Shown here in pieces: positions 58,885 through 64,000 of a DNA stretch of 64,000 nt. The translations under genes and the position numbers were made by a program. Source of the DNA: Bradyrhizobium lablabi (lineage in GTDB: Bacteria; Pseudomonadota; Alphaproteobacteria; Rhizobiales; Xanthobacteraceae); NCBI RefSeq assembly GCF_900141755.1, contig NZ_LT670844.1:1612001-1676000 (forward strand), given 5' to 3'. Each line of letters begins with the position of its first letter. Position 1 is the stretch's first letter. The notes below the pieces were generated by a model. It made no database searches and was not told the origin of the DNA. It saw only the letters and a program-made list of their open reading frames with translations.

Positions 58885-60386
58885 CCGGGCGCCGCACCGT
58901 CATTCGCGGAGGCCTGGTGCTCGATCCCCAAGGGCGCGCCGCGCTTGGGGACGTGCTGATCGAAGACGGCAGGATCCTTGCGATCGAAAATCCCGGTTTT
59001 GAGGTTTCCGACGACGCAGAGGGGCTGTCGGCTACCGACCGGATGCTGATTCCCGGCCTGATCAGCGCGCATACGCATTCGCATGGCGCGCTCAACCGGG
59101 GCGCGGTCGACGACAAGGTCTCGCTGGAAATGTTCCTGACCGGCGCGGGAGCCTCCACCCGATCGCGTGGCATCGACGACAAATATCTGAGCGCGGCACT
59201 TTCCGCGGCCGAAATGATCCGGAAAGGTTGCACGGCCTGTTTCGATCTCACGGTTGAGCTTCCGGGGCCTTCGCGCGAAGGAATTTCCGCCGTGGCCCGG
59301 GCCTATCGCGATGCAGGCATGCGCGCCGTGGTCGCGCCCATGATCGCCGACCGGACCATCTATCAGGCGCTACCCGGTCTGTTGGATGCGCTACCCGATG
59401 ATTTGCGATCGCAATGCGCTGCGCTGGCGGCGGCGCCGATCGAAAGCACATTATCGACCTGCACCGACATTTTGGCGAATTGGGAATTCGACCGTCGCTT
59501 CATTCGCCCGGCGCTGGGCCCAACCATCCCGCTGCATTGCTCGGATGATTTCCTCAACCATTGTGCGCGGCTTGCGAGCGAGCACGGGGTGCCGCTGCAA
59601 ACCCATCTGGCGGAATCGCGCGCGCAGGCAGCCCTCGGGCGGACGCGATACGGCAAGAGCCTGGTCGGCCATCTGGAAGACCTCGGCTTCCTGTCGGAGC
59701 GGCTGAGCGCGGCGCATGCCATCTGGCTCGATGACGATGACATCGCAAGGCTTGGCCAATCCGGCGTAACGGTCGCGCACAATCCCTCCAGCAACCTTCG
59801 GCTTGGATCGGGTGTCGCTCCGGTTCGCAAGATGCTGCGAAACAACGTCGCCGTCGGCGTCGGCACCGACGCCAGCAACACCTCCGACGGACAAAACATG
59901 TTCGAGGCGACGCGGCTCGCATCCTATCTGTCCCGTATCGACGGTTTTGCCAGCGACGAATGGCTGTCGGCGGGTGAGGCTTTTGGTCTCGCCACCGAGG
60001 GATCGGCAAAAGTCCTGGGCTTTGAAAAAACCGGCCGGCTGGCGGTGGGGTACGAGGCTGATATCGTGTTCCTCCGGCTCGACAGTCCGCATTTCGTTCC
60101 GCTGCGCTCGCCGCTAACTCAGATGGTGTTTGCCGAGAACGGCGCCTCCGTTCACACCGTCATGATCGGCGGCCGCATCGTCTTTCACGACGGCAAACTC
60201 CTGACGCTGGATGAGGCGTTGCTGCGGCGGCAGGCGCAGGAAGCCGCGCACAGATTGGATGAGGCAAACGCCGGCACGTTCGCAAACGCGGCGATGGTCT
60301 CGCGGCTGGTCGGCGCATTTTGCGCGGCTCAGGGTTGCACCGGCCACACGCTGCCGCGAAAGCTCAGTCTGGCTTGCGAGGGCTAG
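58881..60386 (+). CDS. TrzA/AtzB/SsnA-type amidohydrolase
   Basis: 501 residues. Metal ligands: HTH in LISAHTHSHGALNRG (His64, His66), His in LQTHLAESRAQ, His in SAAHAIWLDDDD, and Asp in VGVGTDASNTSDGQNMFEATRLA. This subgroup deaminates or dechlorinates aminated heterocycles (s-triazines, 8-oxoguanine, guanine, SAH/MTA). All ligands are intact. The DUF1989, flavin and amidohydrolase genes overlap or nearly touch, so they form one operon. Confidence 0.85.
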   Translation: MTGRRTVIRGGLVLDPQGRAALGDVLIEDGRILAIENPGFEVSDDAEGLSATDRMLIPGLISAHTHSHGALNRGAVDDKVSLEMFLTGAGASTRSRGIDDKYLSAALSAAEMIRKGCTACFDLTVELPGPSREGISAVARAYRDAGMRAVVAPMIADRTIYQALPGLLDALPDDLRSQCAALAAAPIESTLSTCTDILANWEFDRRFIRPALGPTIPLHCSDDFLNHCARLASEHGVPLQTHLAESRAQAALGRTRYGKSLVGHLEDLGFLSERLSAAHAIWLDDDDIARLGQSGVTVAHNPSSNLRLGSGVAPVRKMLRNNVAVGVGTDASNTSDGQNMFEATRLASYLSRIDGFASDEWLSAGEAFGLATEGSAKVLGFEKTGRLAVGYEADIVFLRLDSPHFVPLRSPLTQMVFAENGASVHTVMIGGRIVFHDGKLLTLDEALLRRQAQEAAHRLDEANAGTFANAAMVSRLVGAFCAAQGCTGHTLPRKLSLACEG

Positions 60387-60484
60387 GAACTAACTGACCG
60401 CCTGAAAAATAATCTTTTGCTGTGCGTAAAAATCGGATTTGTTTCGCTGCGGCATTCTGCGCAACCGTGATCGAGGAGCTGGAT

Positions 60485-61501
60485 ATGAACGGACTTGGCG
60501 GCCTCAACAAATCGCCCGAAGGCGTCGTCATCGGGCTCGTTCAATTGCAATTGCCGGTGGTGGTGACCAAGGCCGACCTCGCGCGGCAGACCGAGCGCAT
60601 CGTCCATATGGTGGGCAAGGCGCGCCGCAACCTCGGCACCATGGATCTTGTGGTGTTTCCCGAATATTCGCTGCATGGGCTGTCGATGGACACCAACCCG
60701 GCGATCATGTGCAGCCTCGACGGGCCGGAAGTCGCCGCCTTCAAGAAGGCCTGCATCGACAACAAGATCTGGGGCTGTTTTTCCATCATGGAGTTCAACC
60801 CCGACGGTAATCCCTATAATTCCGGCCTGATCATCGACGATCAGGGCGAGATAAAACTCTATTACCGGAAATTCCATCCGTGGATACCGGTCGAGCCCTG
60901 GGAGCCCGGCGATGTCGGCATTCCCGTCGTCGAGGGACCGAAGGGGACAAAGATCGCGCTGATCATTTGCCATGACGGCATGTTCCCGGAGATGGCGCGC
61001 GAATGCGCCTATAAAGGCGCCGAGATCATGATCCGCACCGCCGGCTATACCGCGCCGATCCGCGAAAGCTGGCGTTTTACCAACCAGGCCAACGCATTCC
61101 AGAACTTGATGATCACCGCCAATGTCTGCATGTGCGGCTCCGATGGCTCGTTCGATTCCATGGGCGAAGGCATGATCGTGAACTTTGATGGCTCTATCAT
61201 CGCCCACGGAACGACGGGGCGCGCCGACGAGATCATCACCGCCGAGGTACGGCCGGACCTGGTGCGCGAGGCGCGGATTCACTGGGGCGTCGAGAACAAC
61301 ATCTACCAGCTCTGGCACCGCGGCTATGTGGCGGTGAAGGGCGGCGCGATGGATTGCCCCTATACCTTCATGCAGGACATGGTCGCCGGCACCTTCCGCC
61401 TGCCGTGGGAGGATCAGGTCAAGGTGACCGACGGCACCTCTTGCGGTTTCCCGGTGCCGACGCGCGTGTTCGGGGCGAAGGCCGCGAAAGCGGCGGAATA
61501 G
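60485..61501 (+). CDS. amiF: Formamidase / short-chain aliphatic amidase (nitrilase fold)
   Basis: 338 residues, the usual formamidase length. Triad Glu60 (VVFPEYSLHG), Lys129 (LYYRKFHPW), Cys162 (ALIICHDGMFPEMAREC), compared with Glu60-Lys133-Cys166 in H. pylori AmiF. The MNGLGGLNKSPEGVVIGLVQ start is the formamidase wording. Converts formamide to formate and ammonia. GAGGAG precedes ATG 60485. It lies 98 bases after the amidohydrolase and is likely induced with it, taking the last nitrogen from a one-carbon amide product. Confidence 0.88.
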   Translation: MNGLGGLNKSPEGVVIGLVQLQLPVVVTKADLARQTERIVHMVGKARRNLGTMDLVVFPEYSLHGLSMDTNPAIMCSLDGPEVAAFKKACIDNKIWGCFSIMEFNPDGNPYNSGLIIDDQGEIKLYYRKFHPWIPVEPWEPGDVGIPVVEGPKGTKIALIICHDGMFPEMARECAYKGAEIMIRTAGYTAPIRESWRFTNQANAFQNLMITANVCMCGSDGSFDSMGEGMIVNFDGSIIAHGTTGRADEIITAEVRPDLVREARIHWGVENNIYQLWHRGYVAVKGGAMDCPYTFMQDMVAGTFRLPWEDQVKVTDGTSCGFPVPTRVFGAKAAKAAE

Positions 61502-61516
61502 CCGATAACATTCGGT

Positions 61517-61620
61517 GGCCTCGTGGTTCGAGACGCGCGGCGCTGCCGCGCTCCTCACCATGAGGGTCTAAGACCTCATCCTGAGGAGGCGCGAAGCGCC
61601 GTCTCGAAGGATGAAGCCAC
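61517..61620. repeat. Palindromic intergenic repeat family A, copy 3
   Basis: CCTCGTGGTTCGAGACGCGC, CTCCTCACCATGAGGGTCTA, CCTCATCCTGAGGAGGCG, GTCTCGAAGGATGAAGCCAC. The shortest and most regular of the three copies, without the insertions seen at 1738 and 27688. It separates convergent genes and may end both transcripts. Confidence 0.88.
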
Positions 61621-61631
61621 AGAACTCTCAT

Positions 61632-62864
61632 CTAGTTTTCCGGCCGATGAAGCTGCGGGCGCGACCGCGTGAAAGACGGCCGGCCGCGCTTGATGCCCCA
61701 TAGCGACGGCGCCAGCGTCGCGATCGCCTCAGTGGGACTGTTCGCATCGAGACAAACGAGATCGGCCAGGCCGCCGACCGCGATGCCGTAATCTTCAAGC
61801 CGCATCAGCCGTGCGGCGGCGCCGGTGATCATGTCGAGGCATCCGGCGAGGTCTGACGGCCGCGACACGTGGCACACATTCGCGTAAAGGTTCGCCATCC
61901 GGATCAGCGAGCCGTCGCCGTAGGGCGTGAACGGATTTAAGACATTGTTGGTCGAGATCGAGCAGGTCACGCCCGCTCTGCGCAACGGCTCGGCCGGCAC
62001 CACGCCGCGCGGCACCGCATGGTCGTGGCTGCGGCCCATCAGATGCAGATCGGTCGACGGCAATATCGTCACCGCAACGCCGGCACGCGCCAACTGCGCG
62101 GCGATGGCGCCAAAACGCTCCGGAGCCAACAGCGACATCTGCGTGACGTGTCCGACGGCGACCCGGCCGCCCCAGCCATATTCCTCGGTCTTGCGGCAGA
62201 CATATTCGATCTGCATCCCATCCGTGGTTTCGGCAAGGTCGAGATGCATGTCGATCTCGGCGTCGAACTCGCGCGCGATGGCAAAGATCCGGTCGATCTG
62301 GCCGCGTGGATCGGTGTCGAAATAAGGCACGGCGCCGATCGTCCGCGCGCCCCGGCGCAGGCCCTCGATCAACAGCTCTTCGGTGCCGGGATTATTGGTG
62401 AGCCCTTCCTGCGGGAAGACGCACAGTTCCACATCGATGGCCCAAGCATAATCGCGGGCGAGCTGCTCGATCGCCTCCAAGCCGGTCATGCCGATGCCAG
62501 GATCGAGCTCGACATGGGTGCGCATGCGCGTCGTGCCCTGCGCGATGCAGCGCTCGAGCGTTCGCTTGCCGCGGGCGTAAACATCCTCGACGGTGAAATT
62601 GCGTTTGGCGGCCGCCGTTTCCCGGACCGCTTCGGCGACGGTGCCTTCCTCGATGCGGCAACGCTCGAGGATGCAGGTCTTGTCGAGATGAATGTGCGTC
62701 TCGATCAGGCCAGCGACCACGAGGCAACCCTCAGCTTTCAATTCCGGTGCATCCACCGCGAGATCCGGCGAAATGGCGGCAATCGCCGCGCCCTGAATGC
62801 CGATATCGACGCGGCGAAGCTGTCCGCTATCGAGAATGCAGGCGTCGCGGATGACCAGATCCAT
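61632..62864 (-). CDS. Cytosine-deaminase-like amidohydrolase with altered active site
   Basis: 410 residues. The CodA fold is clear: GLIETHIHLDKTCIL (His57, His59), VELCVFPQEGL, DMHLDLAETTDG (His207), VAVGHVTQMSLLA (His239), DLHLMGR, PRGVVP. But where CodA has HCDE with Glu217, this has HLDL (Leu210), and where CodA has HDDVFDPWYP with metal Asp313, this has TNNVLNPFTP (Asn306, Asn307). Deamination by the CodA mechanism is therefore unlikely. ATG 62864 overlaps the upstream stop (TGATG). Confidence 0.8.
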   Translation of the reverse strand: MDLVIRDACILDSGQLRRVDIGIQGAAIAAISPDLAVDAPELKAEGCLVVAGLIETHIHLDKTCILERCRIEEGTVAEAVRETAAAKRNFTVEDVYARGKRTLERCIAQGTTRMRTHVELDPGIGMTGLEAIEQLARDYAWAIDVELCVFPQEGLTNNPGTEELLIEGLRRGARTIGAVPYFDTDPRGQIDRIFAIAREFDAEIDMHLDLAETTDGMQIEYVCRKTEEYGWGGRVAVGHVTQMSLLAPERFGAIAAQLARAGVAVTILPSTDLHLMGRSHDHAVPRGVVPAEPLRRAGVTCSISTNNVLNPFTPYGDGSLIRMANLYANVCHVSRPSDLAGCLDMITGAAARLMRLEDYGIAVGGLADLVCLDANSPTEAIATLAPSLWGIKRGRPSFTRSRPQLHRPEN

Positions 62865-64000
62865 CAATTCACCGCCGCCGGAAGGGCGCCAAGATAAGCT
62901 TCGTCCAGCCTTGCACCACGCAACTCCGCGGCGCGGCCCTGCGCCACCACCTGGCCGCCGCCGAGCACATAGCCGCGATCGGCAATGGCAAGCACGTGAT
63001 CTGCCATTTGATCGACGATCAGTAAAGTCATGCCCTCCTCGCGCAGCCGCCTGAACTGTGCGAACAGCTCGGCCGCGACCGCGGGCGCCAAGCCGAGCGA
63101 CGGCTCGTCGAGCAAAAGGATGTCGGGCCGCGCCAGCAGGCCGCGGGCAACCGCAAGCATTTGCTGTTCGCCGCCGGACAACAGCCCCGCCGCGCCGTGC
63201 AGCCGGGGGCGCAGTTTTGGAAAACGGTCCAGCATGCTTTCGATCTCCGCAAGATTAAAATCGCCGCGACGGGTCGCGCCAAGGCGAAGGTTTTCGGCAA
63301 CGGTCAATTGCGGAAAGACCTGACGGCCCTCAGGGACAAGGATCAAGCCCGCGCGCGCGACACGGTGTGCCGGAAGCCGCTCGAGCTCCACGCCGCCAAA
63401 GCCGATATTTCCCTGCACCGGTCGGATCAGGCCGCTCAGCACCTTCATCAAGGTCGACTTGCCGGCGCCGTTGGGACCGAGCACGGCGATGGTTTCTCCG
63501 CGGCCGACCGAGATAGCGATTCCGTCGAGTACCGCAAGCGGTCCATATCCGGCGCTGAGCTTGCGGACGTCGAGCAAGGTCGCCCCGGCCTGTCGCTGTG
63601 CGACCGGTTGGGCCGATGTCGCGGCACCGAGATAGGCCGCTTTGACCGCCGGATCGGCGCGCACAACGGCCGGCGGGCCTGCGGCGATGCGGCGTCCGGC
63701 ATCGAGCACGACGATGTCATCGGAGATCGACATCACCAGCGACATGTCATGCTCGACGAGAACGACGGCGAGACCGGCGCGCGCCAGGCGCTGCAGCAGG
63801 CCGCCCAATTTGACGGTATCGGCGTCATCGAGCCCGGCGGCCGGCTCATCCAGCAGCAGCACGGCGGGCGCCGTGGCGAGCGCACGCGCAATCTCGATCA
63901 ACCGGCGATCCACATGCGGCAGTGTGGCGGCCAGTCTCGTTTCCGGCCCGGAATAGCCGACCAGGGAAAGCAGCGCGCGCGCCAGCGCCGGCGGCGCCTC
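62864..64000 (-). CDS. LivG-LivF fusion ABC ATPase, 5' part outside the window
   Basis: About 379 residues are visible; the frame is open through 64000. The first half is the end of a LivG domain: degenerate signature LPHVDRRLIEIARAL, Walker B VLLLDEPAAGLDD, and switch VVLVEHDM. After a short linker (SAQPVAQRQAG) comes a complete LivF domain: Walker A VLGPNGAGKSTLMKVLSGL, VPEGRQVFPQLTVAENLRLG, signature LSGGEQQMLAVARGL, Walker B ILLLDEPSLGLAP. Fusion of both ATPases in one chain. Upstream genes should be the permeases; the substrate may be the compound handled by the amidohydrolases. Confidence 0.88.
   Translation of the reverse strand, partial: EAPPALARALLSLVGYSGPETRLAATLPHVDRRLIEIARALATAPAVLLLDEPAAGLDDADTVKLGGLLQRLARAGLAVVLVEHDMSLVMSISDDIVVLDAGRRIAAGPPAVVRADPAVKAAYLGAATSAQPVAQRQAGATLLDVRKLSAGYGPLAVLDGIAISVGRGETIAVLGPNGAGKSTLMKVLSGLIRPVQGNIGFGGVELERLPAHRVARAGLILVPEGRQVFPQLTVAENLRLGATRRGDFNLAEIESMLDRFPKLRPRLHGAAGLLSGGEQQMLAVARGLLARPDILLLDEPSLGLAPAVAAELFAQFRRLREEGMTLLIVDQMADHVLAIADRGYVLGGGQVVAQGRAAELRGARLDEAYLGALPAAVN

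Noticed and set aside
1..64000. CRISPR arrays, rRNA, complete tRNA genes, complete insertion sequences
   Set aside because: No regular direct-repeat/spacer array, no rRNA text, no full cloverleaf and no transposase frame were found by reading; covariance searches could not be run.

Overview
The window looks like chromosomal DNA of a high-GC alphaproteobacterium of the Bradyrhizobium/Rhodopseudomonas type (Nitrobacteraceae). The pointers are the many ABC uptake operons with GntR regulators, a betaine-lipid pair with a PHO box, EcfG-type (general stress) promoters, Omp25-like and Crp/Fnr proteins of rhizobial style, and several families of palindromic intergenic repeats. No rRNA, tRNA, CRISPR array or intact mobile element was seen.

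Layout. 0-10.7 kb is a glucan/stress block: the first codons of a CoA-transferase at the left edge, glycogen synthase, a patatin gene with an in-frame amber stop, an MFS carrier, a PRC-barrel protein, a glycogen-debranching-type glucosidase, an ABC exporter and a GT4 glycosyltransferase. The exporter and the glycosyltransferase diverge from a region with two EcfG-like promoters, one of them palindromic. 10.7-16.2 kb is a GntR regulator and a complete branched-chain-type (Liv) ABC operon. 16.4-19.7 kb holds a nine-repeat TPR protein and an alkylsulfatase. 19.8-26.6 kb holds a decapitated TctC/Bug gene, then a TetR-controlled locus: an NMT1/THI5-like binding protein, and an operon of permease, SDR-like protein lacking the YxxxK lysine, acetyltransferase, DHDPS-type aldolase and ATPase. 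Matching palindromes lie in front of both the regulator and the operon. 26.7-31.8 kb has an acetyltransferase-like protein and a ferric/spermidine-type ABC operon.

32-42 kb is a decayed accessory stretch. It carries an integrase tail, two tails of tryptophan/tyrosine-type ABC binding proteins, outer-membrane and glycine-rich proteins, a Crp/Fnr regulator, a frameshifted hydrolase, an M28 peptidase, a plsY of cyanobacterial appearance, and a long structured repeat.

42-48.2 kb pairs an isoquinoline-oxidoreductase-type molybdoenzyme (iorAB) with a soxF/fccB-soxXYZA set that has no soxB or soxCD here and a SoxY without the usual GGCGG arm. 48.2-52.2 kb is a divergent btaA/btaB betaine-lipid pair with a PHO box, a Gdx-type guanidinium exporter overlapping btaB, and a UPF0104 membrane protein.

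52.2-62.9 kb looks like a nitrogen-heterocycle or amide scavenging cluster: NCS2 permease, cysteine hydrolase, BMP-type binding protein, GntR regulator, a 55-residue helix-turn-helix-like protein, DUF1989 protein, flavin-reductase-fold protein, two amidohydrolases and formamidase. Three GntR-like operators tie the parts together, the best being a 28-bp near-perfect palindrome. The right edge cuts a LivG-LivF fusion ATPase.
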